The notes under the pieces: model-generated
What the model saw: the letters and a program-made list of their open reading frames with translations, nothing else
Database searches by the model: none
What the model was told of the DNA's origin: nothing
Program-made: the position numbers and the translations under genes
Assembly: GCA_949752735.1 (NCBI GenBank)
Contig: OX457041.1
Span: 30,945,877 to 31,009,876, forward strand
Source: Lumbricus terrestris
Lineage: Eukaryota > Annelida > Clitellata > Crassiclitellata > Lumbricidae
Length of the DNA: 64,000 nt
Direction: 5' to 3'
Shown here: positions 53,001-64,000 of the stretch, in pieces
Layout: each line of letters starts with the position of its first letter
Numbering within the stretch: the first letter of the stretch is position 1

Positions 53001-56000
53001 TCCCCTCCTCCTCCTCGTCCTTCCTCTCCTCTTCTCGTCCTGCCCCTCCTCCTCCTCGTCCTTCCCCTCCTCCTCCTCCTCGTTCTTTCTCTCCTCCTTC
53101 TCGTCCTGCCCCTCGTCCTCTTCATCCTCCGTGCCTCTGACATCCATCTGCACTTACCGTAATCTTCAGTCCGGCATCTATACGCATACGAAAGCAGACC
53201 ATACATTAGCCATCGTCATCAGCGCCTCATTGAAGGGAAGATATATGGAAGAAAAGGTGAGTGAGCGAGCGAGCGAGCGAGCGAGCGAGTGAGTGAGCGA
53301 ATGAGTGAGTGAGTGATTGAGTGAGCGAATGAGTGAGTGAGTGTCTGAGTGATTGAGTGAGTGAGTGATTGAGTGAGCGAGTGAGTGAGTGAGCGAATGA
53401 GTGAGCGAGTGAGTGAGCGAATGAGTGAGTGAGTGATTGAGTGAGCGAATGAGTGAGTGATTGAGTGAGCGAATGAGTGAGTGAGTGTCTGAGTGATTGA
53501 GTGAGTGAGTGATTGAGTGAGCGAGTGAGTGAGTGAGCGAATGAGTGAGCGAGTGAGTGAGCGAATGAGTGAGTGAGTGATTGAGTGAGCGAATGAGTGA
53601 GTGAGTGATTGAGTGAGTGATTGAGTGAGCGAGTGAGTGAGTGAGCGAATGAGTGAGTGATTGAGTGAGCGAATGAGTGAGTGAGTGATTGAGTGAGTGA
53701 GTGATTGAGTGAGTGAGTGAGTGCGTGAGCGAGCGAATGAGGATAGCAAGAATCTCGCCCAATTTAAAGTTGAATTCCTTGCGAACACAATTAAAAATAT
53801 CAGATATTGAACTTGTTAAGTTGTCCTTTTGATCTTCGTGTTTTATTTTGATTTTCGTGTTTTATTTTGATTTCCATTTTTTAATTTTGATTTTTCGTGT
53901 TTTATTTTGATTTTCGTGTTTTATTTTGATTTTCGTGTTTTATTTTGATTTTCGGTTTTTATTTTTATCTTTGTTTTTATTTTGATTTCCGTGTTGTATT
54001 TTGATTCTCGTGTTTTTATTTTGATATTCCTGTTTTATTTTGATTTTCGTGTTTTATTTTGATTTTCGTGTTTTATTTTTTCGATTTAAGGCGATGGGAA
54101 GGTAACCCAACGCAGTTTGCCACTTGCCTAGGCCTGCATAGCCTATTCATATCAGTGGCGTAACAATAGGGTAGACTGGGTAGACAAAGTCTAGGGGGCC
54201 CCGAGTGTAGAGGCCCCAGAGGGGCCCCCGAGTTCCTATAGTTACGCCACTGTAAGTGATAACACATTTAAATATTTACATTTTGTCTAGGGGCCCCCGA
54301 GTTCCTAGTTACGCCACTGATTCATATCTTTTTATCCGTTCAACTTTATCTCATGAAATTTTGGAATCATATTCTTGGTCCAATTCACTAAATATTTGGA
54401 AAATTTTAGCGTGATATGTTATCAGGCATTGGAGATATTTGAAAAACAGTTTGGCTTACTTTTTTAAAATCACGGTGTACACTGGTGGACGTGCTGGTCT
54501 GTTCCGGCCGGTTCAGGTATGATATGTATCCGCGCTAGGTTATCAAAATGTTCGTTTGGCGGGAAATCCTGAGTGCAATAAAAAATTCTCAGTAGCTTCT
54601 CAATTCCTCCGCCGTTCTCGTTCATACTTTTCCAGCTCCCCACTCTCCGTTCAGAGAGGGATGAGGTCATGAGGAGGCGCACCGGTGTGCTAGGGGTGAA
54701 TTGCGCAGAAAGCAGAGAGGGATATAAGAGGGGAGGGTTTACGATGGATTATTTCTGGTACAAACAATAAAAAAAACTTAATTTCAGAAGGGCATCGATC
54801 AAGGACAGATTGCAGAAGATGAGACAACGAGATATTGTTAAATTCGGTCTCATTGATTGCTGTGGATTTGATTAAGCAGATGACCTCGTTGACGAAGACT
54901 TCGGGTATCGTATACGTAGACCATGCTGGAACTAAGGACGGTCTGATACCACGAGTAGGCTACGAGTAGGGCCTATGCGAACACTCAATCAGATTCTGTA
55001 TATACCCATAGGGCCTATATATAAATATATATGTATATAAATATTAATATGGGTATTATATATTACACTGCTACATCGTATAACCAGCTGCATGTTCGAT
55101 TAGCTTAATGGACGGATATGCTAACAATATTATTTTATTGAACAATCCGGTTGACAGACCGCAGCCGATTACAGTGTACAGTTATGCAATTGAAACAAAT
55201 CACAAAACACAAAATATCACAGAAGACATAAATCTTAGCTACTAACAGAACAGACGGTGTACACTGCTGGTCATCAGCGCCTCATTGAAGGGAAGAGAGG
55301 GAAGAAAAAAGGTGAGTTAGTGAGTGAGTGAGTGAGCCTAATAGGCTAATACATGATCAGGCATAGTCTATAATATGATTATGGTAGTTTTATTGTCGTG
55401 CAATTGCATTAGACACGAGGTAGGCCTATCTCTGACTCATATATTATGTCTGGATGACCGGTTGATTCTGTCTCATTTCAGTGTCTTAGTTTCTTTACTG
55501 CATCAGTATAATTATGATCCTACGATTGCTGTCTTTCCCCTTCATTTCCTCCTCTCGGTCGTTGCTTACTCCATCTTTCCAGTCCGCCCGCACTTCGTCC
55601 ACTATTCCATTGAACTCTCTTCCTCCTCTCTCTTCAACACACGACCTTCTCCCATCTCCATCTCCAATCTCCATTCCCATATCTTCCTCTTCTTTCGGTT
55701 GCATTGATTCACAAACGTTGGAAGCGTCTTTCCACTTCTTATTTCTCTCCACCTACTTCTCTTCCTTCTTCTTCGCCTTCTTTTCATTGCCTATACGACT
55801 GACGACCTATTAATTATCGTCCCCCCCTTCCGGTGGTTGACTCCAGCGCCTCGATCATGTGCATGTGGACAGTGAAGGTGCATCATAAACTGTTTACAAA
55901 CACTGACTTGCGTCGTCCGTGTGGTGGCCATTATTCATCCAAATTCTTTAATATTTCAGAATAAATTATGGGAGGGAGGCCTTTACAAAGTGTTGCATCA

Positions 56001-57250
56001 TGCTTAGGAAAAACTCGTATTATTATAATTTCCTGCGTCAGTAAGGTTGGTGGGTCAACTCTGCCCAGGTCAGAGACTTGATCTAATGCTTCATATAGCG
56101 CTTGCATAGGCATAACAAATTAAGAGACAATTATAATATTATAATGGCCGGGCAACGCAGAGTGTGAATTTCCGAGGGATGGGTTCAGCCCCCAGTTTTT
56201 CTTAGGACCCACTTTTTTGCACACCCTAACTCCATGCATGTGGATCAAAGTCTGACCTTCAGATATGTTCCTACAATTCTCATTCTAGGATAGCGTATAC
56301 GAACCATAAGTAATGGACATGGAAGCCACCACCATGCATGCACTGAAGTCTAATGCTCCACACTACAGCATAGAAAGAGCGTTTGATAAACGAGCGATGA
56401 TCACCTTGCTTTGTAGAACCACGTTTTTATCGTCGTATCTAGCGATAAGTCTATTTTATGCGATTATAGCGACATAATCAGTGCATTAACCGGGACTCTG
56501 CAATTGTTCCGCATAGACCTACATCAGGCTACATGCCAAACTGAGTCAAAGGGAGCATTGTAGGCTTATTCCATCCCGATCCCAGCATTCATCGCCCAAT
56601 AACTCAGACAGTCGGTAACTTGAGAATAAGTCCAGTCAGCTAATCAGCTAGTCAGTCATTCAATGATTTTGTCAGTTATTTATTCATATAATGTCAGTAG
56701 GTTGGCTACAATAAGTTAGTTAAGCATTCAGTCAGTTAATTAGTCAACCAGGGAGTCTATTTGTTCCGCTGAATCCGCTCGCTTGTTGGCTGTTTTTTTT
56801 TTATTATTAATACTTCTTGTCTGGAGGGGATCTTTCATCATAGTCTGATAAAAGCTGAGTTAGAACCCAAATGTTAACATTTACGATGAAGGATTAGAGT
56901 GACTGTAGCCTAGAGACAGATGAAATGCGGTTCCAAACAGAATGAGGAAATCCGAGTTTGTTTTTAAAAGTGGGCAAATGGATCATTGAAAGTCAGCAAA
57001 ATGCGGTGACATTGAAAGCGTATGAAATAGTCAAGAGCTATAGGCTATAGTAAAAAAGAAAGACTTATAAGATAAATGCTATAGAAATCTGAGGAAGTGT
57101 GAATGCGAAATACGGTGATGTAACACTCAGTGCTCAGTCGTCGTTCATCTAGATTTGCCATCACTTCCCAATAATTACAGTATTGTTGTGACCTGACAAT
57201 AAATTTGGTTTATAAGATCCTAGCCCTCTTATATATAATATATATATATA

Positions 57251-57312
<62 letters not shown>

Positions 57313-57469
57313 GGCTAAACCAACTGATTTTAAATAAGGAGACTTTAACTAAGCCTATTATACTTCTTTCGCAGTCTGGCCTTCAGCCAAGGAGATGCGC
57401 TCGGACCTCCTCCTCGATCTTGCTGATTGCAGCATTGACGCAGCAGTCGGCATTCTCCAATCTCCCTGA
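50051..57469 (+). CDS. Speculative two-exon small ORF (54 aa)
   Basis: Exon A (50051-50120) is an ATG followed by a hydrophobic stretch (MKLLKTMKEFVGILV, SIASAIII) ending at a near-consensus donor atcg|gtgagt. Exon B (57375-57469) follows acceptor cttctttcgcag and, joined in the matching phase, reads VWPSAKEMRSDLLLDLADCS, then IDAAVGILQSP and a stop. The product would be a small membrane or secreted peptide. No family is recognised; the intron would be 7.3 kb and full of transposons, and both splice sites could be chance. GC-rich repeat-filled DNA upstream of exon A could be a promoter/5' UTR. Confidence 0.2.
50585..50700 (+). repeat. Pyrimidine-rich tract, left part
   Basis: ctcctcctccttctcctcct-type DNA that seems to continue at 52760-53130, split by the element at 50777-52746. 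Confidence 0.8.
50990..52194. mobile_element. 1.2-kb hAT-type element, CAGGGCCGGATTA family
   Basis: The ends are CAGGGCCGGATTAG and CTTAATCCGGCCTG. The perfect 8-bp duplication CATGACTT flanks it (50982-50989 and 52195-52202). It contains an L2-like fragment (51425-51760). Same family as 29573-31308; a lone terminus of this family is at 3647. Confidence 0.88.
51425..51760 (+). mobile_element. L2-like LINE 3' end inside the hAT
   Basis: Carries ctatctggaatggcctccct, then tgggagcgcctctgagtaaa, gggcgccatacaaattta and a gattgatt end. Confidence 0.8.
52760..53130 (+). repeat. Pyrimidine-rich tract, right part
   Basis: Long cctcctcctcctc/cgtcctcc tract. Long frames here are simple-sequence artefacts. 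Confidence 0.9.
53215..53270 (+). repeat. tcatcagcgcctcattgaag segment, copy 1
   Basis: About 50 bp (tcatcagcgcctcattgaag...ggaagaaaaggtgagt) recurs at 55271-55318; both copies run into gtgagtgag repeats. Confidence 0.8.
53260..53735 (+). repeat. gtgagtgagcgaatgag minisatellite
   Basis: About 475 bp of 4-bp-based repeat (gagt, gagc, gatt, gaat) with a higher-order unit of about 120-190 bp that recurs. The reverse strand reads as endless HSLTHSLT; no stop arises because of the repeat, not selection. Confidence 0.92.
53825..54090 (+). repeat. About 19-bp minisatellite ttgattttcgtgttttatt
   Basis: About 13 imperfect tandem units. Confidence 0.92.
54153..54319. mobile_element. 167-bp hAT-type MITE with a duplicated right end
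   Basis: The ends are CAGTGGCGTAAC and GTTACGCCACTG. The 8-bp duplication ATTCATAT flanks it (54145-54152 and 54320-54327). A second, internal copy of the right end lies at 54230-54252. Confidence 0.85.
54330..57225. other. Spacer, no gene supported
   Basis: It contains the second tcatcagcgcctcattgaag copy (55271-55318), a pyrimidine-rich stretch (55540-55800) and AT-rich DNA. No conserved protein is recognised. Confidence 0.4.
55271..55318 (+). repeat. tcatcagcgcctcattgaag segment, copy 2
   Basis: Partner of 53215-53270, ending aaaaaaggtgagttagtgag. Confidence 0.8.
57228..57310. repeat. (TA)n microsatellite
   Basis: About 40 TA units with two interruptions. Confidence 0.9.
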
Positions 57470-58122
57470 CACAGGCGTAACCGGTGTAGGCCTACCTGCC
57501 ACTTTGGTCCCTTCAGCCGCAGGCGCTTCGTCGTTGCAAGCTTCTATATCCAGTCTCGTTGCTATTAGGCCTATCTCGCCTTCTTGCTTTGGTTATGGAT
57601 CAAACTCGTCAGGTGAATCGGCCATAATGGCCTCCGCGACATTCGATTGGCACCAAACAAGAAAGTAGCAGCATCACCACATTCAAGCGATTGGCTCTTA
57701 GCACTTTCCACCGTCAAGCGATTGGCTCTTAGCACCTTCCAGCGTCAAGCACTACCCATTAGTGCCTGCAGTGGTCTGAGAATTGATGATGAGACCGTCG
57801 ACGTGGCCACTGCAGCTGGACTGCACCTTAGGGCTGCAGCTAGTCCTTGGTGTTCAACACGAATGCCTCTGTGATGCATTGCATGTCACAGCAGACAGCT
57901 CACGCACGTGGCCTCTCGATTCGCCCGCATGGACACGGTCAGATGGTCTTACACGCTCGAATAAATGACAATTTGGCGTCGCCTCATTACGGGGTGGGGG
58001 TTCCCGACAGCAAACAAGCAACTTGAAGCAAGCCGGTCTTGTCAGGTCCAAGGATATCGAAATTGCGTCACCCTTTTTGCACGAGGAATGTCTGGCTTGG
58101 GACGCTATAGTCTTATTGATAA

Positions 58123-59017
58123 CTAGCTGTACCCGGCCACGCGTTGCTGTGGCTGAAAAGACTCTCCCACCCTCCCTCCCTACCTCCCTTACCCTGCCTC
58201 CCTCTGTTCCTCCCTACCTCCATTCCCCTGCCTCCCTCCCCTCCGCTTCCTCTTCCCCTTCTCCATCCGCCTTCCCCTTCCCCTCCTCTCTCCTTCTTCC
58301 TCCCTCCCCTCCCCTGCCCCTCCCCTTGCCTTCCACCTCCTTCTTTCCTACCCTTTCCCTGCCTCCCTCCCGTTTCCTCCCCTCCCCTCCCCTCCCCTCC
58401 CTCCGTCCCTCCCTCTCCTTCCTCCGTCCCTCCCCTTGCTCCATCCTTCCCCTCCCCTCTCTCCACTCCCCTCCCTCTTCCTCCCGCTACCTCCTCTCCC
58501 TTCCTCACTTACCCTCTCTCTTCCTCTCCTTCCCTCCCTCATCCTCCGTCTCTCCCCGTCCGTCCGTTGTCCGTCCGTCCGTCCGTCCGTAAAACGTTCC
58601 GAGAACCTTGATTTTGTAAAAACCAACAGGTAGATATATATATGTGTGCGCTATAAAAGGACGTGCCATAAAAACATGACCGCATTCGAAAGCAACGTCG
58701 GGTGAAAACCGAATCGAAATCGGTCGAATCGAATGCAGAGTTACCAACAGCTAGATAGATATATGCGCTATAAAAGGACGCGCGGATATGCGCGAAAAAA
58801 ACACGGCCGTATTCGAAAGTAACGTCGAGTGAAAATTGACGAATCGAATGCAAAGTTGTGTTTTTTGTCGAAAAGATTGCGCTTTTTTCCAAAAAGCATT
58901 ATACAAACCCGCTCGTATTCGAATGGAGTTAACGATTTGGTAAAATTTTCAAAACAATCGGTGAAGTTTCCGAGATCCTTGATTAGACACACACTTTTAC
59001 ATTTGTATTTATATAGA
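58123..59017 (-). mobile_element. Non-autonomous Helitron, inverse orientation
   Basis: On the minus strand it starts TCTATATAAATACAAATG after an A (59017) and ends ACAGCTAG before a T (58123). A strong hairpin (gccac...gtggc) lies just before the end. As in the other copy, a gtccgtccgt-type run lies in its 5' half, and a 300-bp purine-rich (minus) tract fills its 3' half. 895 bp, non-coding. Confidence 0.85.
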
Positions 59018-59019
59018 TT

Positions 59020-60060
59020 TGGCAGAATCTGCAGATCAGATCGTTCTAGATCTGCACAGGCCGAGGAAGCTGCTGCTATTGAAGCCGTGGCGCCGTGGCG
59101 GAGAAGATAAAATCATCTAAGCTGACTACACATATAGCCTATGCATGCCTAGGCTACAGTGGCTACATATATAGGGCCTACATGGCTCTGATGTAGCTTC
59201 TGTTAGATATAAACTTTCACTATTTCAGATAAAGAAAAACCTAGACATTCACACGAGCGCGGGCATGCCATCGCCGCTTTCGTTCAATTAATCTTCGTGC
59301 TCAAGCCAACAGTCAATTGTCTTTTCATTGTAAAAGCATAGGATTCTGCTAAGCCTTCAATGAAGTGTCACTATTAGCTCTATAAGCTTACGTTAACGAG
59401 TTCAATTTCAGTGTTGCTGCCTGCAGCTCTCTTTCTATGCAAGCAGCGTTTTATTGCAGCCATATAATAGGCTATGCATGCATTATAGGCCTATTATGGC
59501 GTTTTATCGTACTATATGCTACATCGCCTGCACGACATAATTTTTTTTATTAACATCGTCGCTTCTTTCGGCGGTTATACTTGGACGACGCGGAAAAGCA
59601 ACGGAGTTGTGGTGTGTCCCATAGGAGGCATTTTGCTCTAAGAGACTGCACTATTTCAGATAAAGAATTCCAGTGCTGCTGGACAGCAACACTGGAATTG
59701 TACGAGTGCTTTTAAGTGTCTTAAAAGTTTTAAGTGCTCTAAAACCAAAGCAAAAAATTATCTAGTAGGAATAAACATACCTGCTAGTGTCATTGTTCAA
59801 AACAAAGCAGATGAAAATTAATTTGCAAAGCAGAATACACGCGGAAGTAACTTTTTCGAGTGACCTTTTCTTCATTTGGGGAATGCGATTAATAGGCTAC
59901 GGGGGATACTCTATTTTGTGACACCGGCAAAATTATGTAAAATTTCGTCGGTGACTCAGCCATTCATCCGATCAAAATCTTCGGCTCCTCGTTTTCGTCC
60001 CCCGCAAGTCTTCGCCCGTCGCCGCCCATGTATCAACCCGTTTGCAAAGCTGTCACTTTC
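59020..60060. other. Spacer; ends with a partial CATGGGCGGAGAC-family MITE
   Basis: From about 59920 to 60030 the sequence (gtgactcagccattcatccg...cccgcaagtcttcgccc) matches the right half of the MITE at 44782-45175. No left end is found. The rest shows nothing I can name. Confidence 0.5.
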
Positions 60061-60084
60061 CTATATATATATATATATATGGTT

Positions 60085-60275
60085 GACCCAGCGGTATGCA
60101 TGGAATGGTCTCCCTCTTGGGTTGCGCGCCTATTCCTATAGTTGACACTCTCTGTCACATTCTATAAGCACTTTAAAACTGCTGTTTTGGCCGTGCTGCT
60201 GGAGTCGGGATCACCTCTGAGTAGTCTCCTTTAAGAGGTGCTATATAAATACTTGAATGAATGAATGTTTTATAA
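60085..60275 (+). mobile_element. L2-like LINE 3' end
   Basis: tgcatggaatggtctccctc, then gggatcacctctgagtagtc, gaggtgctatataaatactt and a (gaat)n tail. Confidence 0.85.
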
Positions 60276-60279
60276 TAAT

Positions 60280-61650
60280 ATTATTTATTACTACTCCAAG
60301 TGCTATCTTTTTTCCAGTATTTCTGCCTCATGGTGCGTTTGCAACTGAGTAATAAGGACTAGGCTTACTTACTTACTTACTTACTTACTTAAGTTACTTC
60401 AGTGGACCTTACTAGGATCAAAATGAGAATCCGTCAGTAGGCCAAGCAGAGTTCCTCAGCAAATTGTTTCGTTTGTTTTCTACATTTGCATATTATTATG
60501 TCGAAGTAACTGACTGCACGACTCTCGTCTTGCGATCCATGAATATAATGATTATAGGCCTATCATTCATCACATTATTAGCCTATTGGCCAGCCTTAAA
60601 CTGAACAGAATGACGTTATGATATCTTCCAATGTCACTGCTTATCTTAAGATGCTTGTGAAAGTTGACCTCCGAATTAAAATATTATAGAAATAAAAAAT
60701 CTTCTTGACATGCACTTTGTGTTTGAGCTGCAGGCCTCTATGTATAGACTAAACTATTGGTGGATTTAAAAAATTATACATTAGACACTGAAAAGAGCAA
60801 TCTTTGCTGATGAAAAAATGGATTACGAGGTGGATTACAATCCGATATTTGTATAAGCTGTAGGCCTATTATTGAAACAATGCAACATTTGACAGCCAGG
60901 TATTGGGCCTCACTTTGGAAGTAAGATTGGGTTTACCTCGTCTTCGCCACGGTATACTTGGAAGACACATTTGGTTATTGAAAGCCGACAAAACACGGAT
61001 GCTCCTGAAGATAACTTTGTAGATGAATTTTACGTCATTGGATTTGTAAACTTACATTATATGAAAGGATGAACTGGGAAGTGCAGGCGGCAGAATGTAT
61101 GCAGGATGATCAAGGGCGCCCGCAGAAATTTTTGCTGGAGGGGTAAAACCGTAAAACACGATGGTCAAGGTTAAATTTTCTGTTGCAAGAGGTTGAAAAT
61201 GCAAAGCTGGAAGCTAAGAACGTGCATCGGTATTTTTCATAGAGGTTTCTTGATGTAAATTTCTCGGTTTCACTTTGTGCAATTTTTTATATGAATAGTT
61301 TCTTTAATATGAAAAAATCTGTTACAAAGTCAAAGTTGTAGCTAAAGTAGGTTCCTGAAGGGGCGCAATAAGTTCATAGAACGAATGAATGGACTGTAAT
61401 TTTAAACGCAACAACAGCGGCCATATTACCACCAACTCCTCAAGCCGTTTAGAAATATTTTTGAGTTTTGAAATTAATGGTGATGATGGAATTGATGCGG
61501 AAAGATTTCTGAGTCCAGTAGTCGCATAAGATTAAGCTGCAGTTAAACTGAATCGTGGCCGATGGAATCATGGAATCATTGAATGATGGAATCATGGAAT
61601 CATGGAATGGAAGAAGAAGAGGGGAAGACGTGGATCCGTCGAGAGCAATG
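60280..61650. other. Spacer, one possible MITE end
   Basis: gggcgcccgcagaaattttt at 61114 resembles a MITE terminus but no partner end is visible. A tactt run is at 60366-60390. Confidence 0.35.
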
Positions 61651-61860
61651 GCTGAAGTGATGATGACGACGACGACGACGACGACGACGAAGGTAGCCTA
61701 TACAAGACTGTGAATGGGAGTTGCATCTATGGGCATTTATTTGAATCCATTGTGGCGATCGGTGAATAGATCTGCCGAGGTCGTAAACATGCGGCGACGG
61801 GATGGAGCAGGTTGGGACGTTAGACGAACGAGATTGGAATTGCATGGGCGGATGGTTGGT

Positions 61861-62094
<234 letters not shown>

Positions 62095-62631
62095 CATTGA
62101 GGAGGAGGAGGAGGAGGAGAAGGAGAAGGAGAAGGAGGACGAGGAGGAAGAGATAGGGAAGACAGCGCTTTGTCAGAAGACACTCAGAGTCGTCGCTTTT
62201 ATTGTGACGGATGAGATTACTATTGCAATACAGAGAGGTGTATAATACGCCATCAGATCTGCTGGTGCTCAGTACATGACATTGTGTCCGTAGCGCCAGC
62301 CATGCATGACATGCATGGTGATTATGGTTGTTGGGAGGGAAGGGCTCTGGTGGGTGGGAAGGTGTGGTTGGGACTGTTGTGGGATATCATGTAGATCGAT
62401 TGATCCTATGAACAGAGAAACATTTGATGATGTCGACGATCATCCAATCCAACAAGCGTGCAGTGTCACACGTATATAGTCGTTGATGATGAGTGAGCAG
62501 TTCCTCGATCACCTGTCTATTGCAGGCCGTTTTTTCTGTTAGCAATTTAGATTAGAATTGTTTCAATGCATAAAATGTACCCTGCCGATTGGCTGCAGTC
62601 TGTCAACCCAATTGTTTCAATAAAGAAATTA

Positions 62632-62633
<2 letters not shown>

Positions 62634-62723
<90 letters not shown>

Positions 62724-62772
62724 GTTATTATTATTATTATCATCATTATTATTATTGTTATTATTATTATTA

Positions 62773-62804
<32 letters not shown>

Positions 62805-62806
62805 TT
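62634..62806 (+). repeat. (TTA)n microsatellite
   Basis: About 57 triplets with a few G or C changes. Confidence 0.95.
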
Positions 62807-63000
62807 AAGTGATAAGAGAAAATAGCAAAGTTTATCATGTCGATATTAATATAAATGTAAGCATAGTATTAATTAGGGGACTTGATGCCGTTTGTAGAGT
62901 GACCTCTTATGCGCAGATCTGGGTTGAAGCCAAGCACTGAAGTAGAACCTGTGCTTATCTATCATCATCAGTGTAGCCTACATGCAGGCCTACTTCCATA

Positions 63001-63050
<50 letters not shown>
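63001..63050 (+). repeat. (GTC)n microsatellite
   Basis: About 16 perfect triplets. Confidence 0.95.
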
Positions 63051-63051
<1 letters not shown>

Positions 63052-63514
63052 CGGATTTGGCAGACAATTTGAAAATCACAAACATTATATAGTTTATTAT
63101 TACGGCGTCTATTCTTTTAAGCTCGTCGCTGTTTCGTAAATGTGGAATCATCCTTATTATTCACAGCCATCTAGTTTTTTTTAGTTCCTTAACAGCAGGC
63201 CCTTCTTTTCCCATCCAGAAACTTAGGCAGAACAAAATCTGTACACGCCTTTTAGAGTCACCAATGTGAAGAGGGAGGCAAAGGATACGACGGTCTCTTC
63301 GTGTCGATGTCAACGCCCTTGATGATGATGAGTATTATTATTATTTTATTTATTTTTTATTTATTTTTTGTATCACTTCAAGCGACCGATCGAAACAAAA
63401 GCCTATTTCAATGCCATAGGTGGGCTAAAAGAGTAAAAGTTAAGAAAGAATAAAGAATAACTTTGCGGTGTCTTCTGCAGGGAGATTAAATCGCTAAATT
63501 GGTTTAACCGTAAT

Positions 63515-63570
63515 CGTGCATTTATATAGCGCCACTTAAAGCGAAACTCCTCAGAGGCGCTCCCGACCTG
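63515..63570 (-). mobile_element. L2-like tail, inverse
   Basis: gcatttatatagcgccactt and ctcagaggcgctcccgacct form the family 3' end on the minus strand. Confidence 0.75.
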
Positions 63571-63669
63571 ATACCAAAAAACACAATCAAAGAGAATGCT
63601 TTTCAAACGTTTGTGGAAAAGGGTACAGAGAGACAAAGAACTTCATTACGGAGACTAAATGTAACTTCT

Positions 63670-63745
63670 CTGGGCTGGGAGCGCCTCTGAGTAGTTTCTT
63701 GAAGGGGCGCTATATAAATGCTAATAATGAATGAATGAATGAACT
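63670..63745 (+). mobile_element. L2-like tail, direct
   Basis: ctgggagcgcctctgagtag, gaaggggcgctatataaatg and a (aatg)n tail, only 100 bp from the inverse copy. Confidence 0.85.
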
Positions 63746-63879
63746 TATTCCAGAAAGATGGACCGACCATATATAACACTTTTGTGCATCACTGTGGAGT
63801 GTGGAAGTTCGAGCTATAGAGAAAACTACAGGTCACCATGCATGAATGTGACAATTGAGTCCTATCAGCACGAATTGTT

Positions 63880-63965
63880 CCTGTTGTTGTTGCTGTTGTT
63901 GCTGCTGCTGCTGTTCTTGTTGTTGTTGCTGTTCTTGTTGTTGTTGCTGTTCTTGTTGTTGTTGT
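63880..63965 (+). repeat. (TTG/CTG)n microsatellite
   Basis: ttgttgttgctg-type triplets. Confidence 0.95.
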
Positions 63966-64000
63966 CAGTGTTCTTCATACAATTGGAATAATTGATTTCG

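Noticed and set aside
52612..53206. Overlapping Pro/Ser-, Leu- and Arg/Glu-rich frames
   Set aside because: Pyrimidine-rich low-complexity DNA.
53178..53788. Long minus-strand frames rich in HSLTHSLT, and a CRISPR-like look of regular repeats
   Set aside because: Periodic gagt/gagc minisatellite; no distinct spacers, and the frames are open only because the repeat has no stop codons.
58023..58633. Pro/Ser-rich 155-189 residue frames
   Set aside because: Lie in the pyrimidine tract of the minus-strand Helitron.
62566..62825. Poly-Leu and poly-Ile frames resembling membrane segments
   Set aside because: Translation of (TTA)n; no initiation context or conservation.

Overview
This window looks like intron-rich, repeat-dense animal genomic DNA, assembled with one 200-base gap (26301-26500). 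Two multi-exon genes with animal-type splice sites can be read. The rest is introns and spacers filled with transposon copies, many microsatellites, and the aggcctac-type words often seen in marine invertebrates. An echinoderm, hemichordate or similar marine deuterostome is my best guess, but the sequence alone does not settle the lineage.

Layout. At 1-8.3 kb, on the minus strand, lie the first three coding exons of an ER-type DnaJ protein most like DNAJC16: signal peptide, complete J domain with HPD, and a TATA box. Its introns carry a triple-nested DNA transposon block, an L2-like LINE with a one-base frameshift, and several MITEs. At 8.7-12.2 kb is a LINE with one uninterrupted 981-codon reverse transcriptase ORF that also carries zinc-finger and PD-(D/E)XK-like endonuclease motifs, followed by about 110-bp tandem repeats. 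At 12.3-18.4 kb are LINE/SINE fragments and one unassigned candidate exon. At 18.45-25.3 kb three large inverted-repeat structures stand almost end to end: a TA-flanked element with roughly 800-bp arms, a head-to-head Tc1/mariner relic, and a 2.8-kb fold-back element. At 31.4-41.9 kb, on the plus strand, is a complete 10-exon MTHFR gene (642 aa). All exon phases join and the catalytic and regulatory domains are both intact.

From 42 to 64 kb I find no well-supported conserved gene. The stretch holds hAT-type MITEs with 8-bp target duplications, two non-autonomous Helitrons, a Mutator-like inverted-repeat element broken by a hAT element that itself contains an L2 fragment, minisatellites, and long triplet microsatellites including about 230 bp of (TAC)n. 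A speculative two-exon small ORF (50051-50120 joined to 57375-57469) is noted.

Functional links. MTHFR reduces 5,10-methylene-THF to 5-methyl-THF in the cytosol. The DnaJ protein would be an ER co-chaperone. They are not functionally coupled, but both human counterparts map to 1p36, so their 23-kb spacing may be old linkage. The mobile elements form families. L2-like 3' ends occur at more than a dozen places. A tRNA-derived SINE carries the same 3' tail and so probably borrows the LINE machinery. At least ten hAT-type elements were delimited by eye from terminal inverted repeats plus 8-bp duplications.
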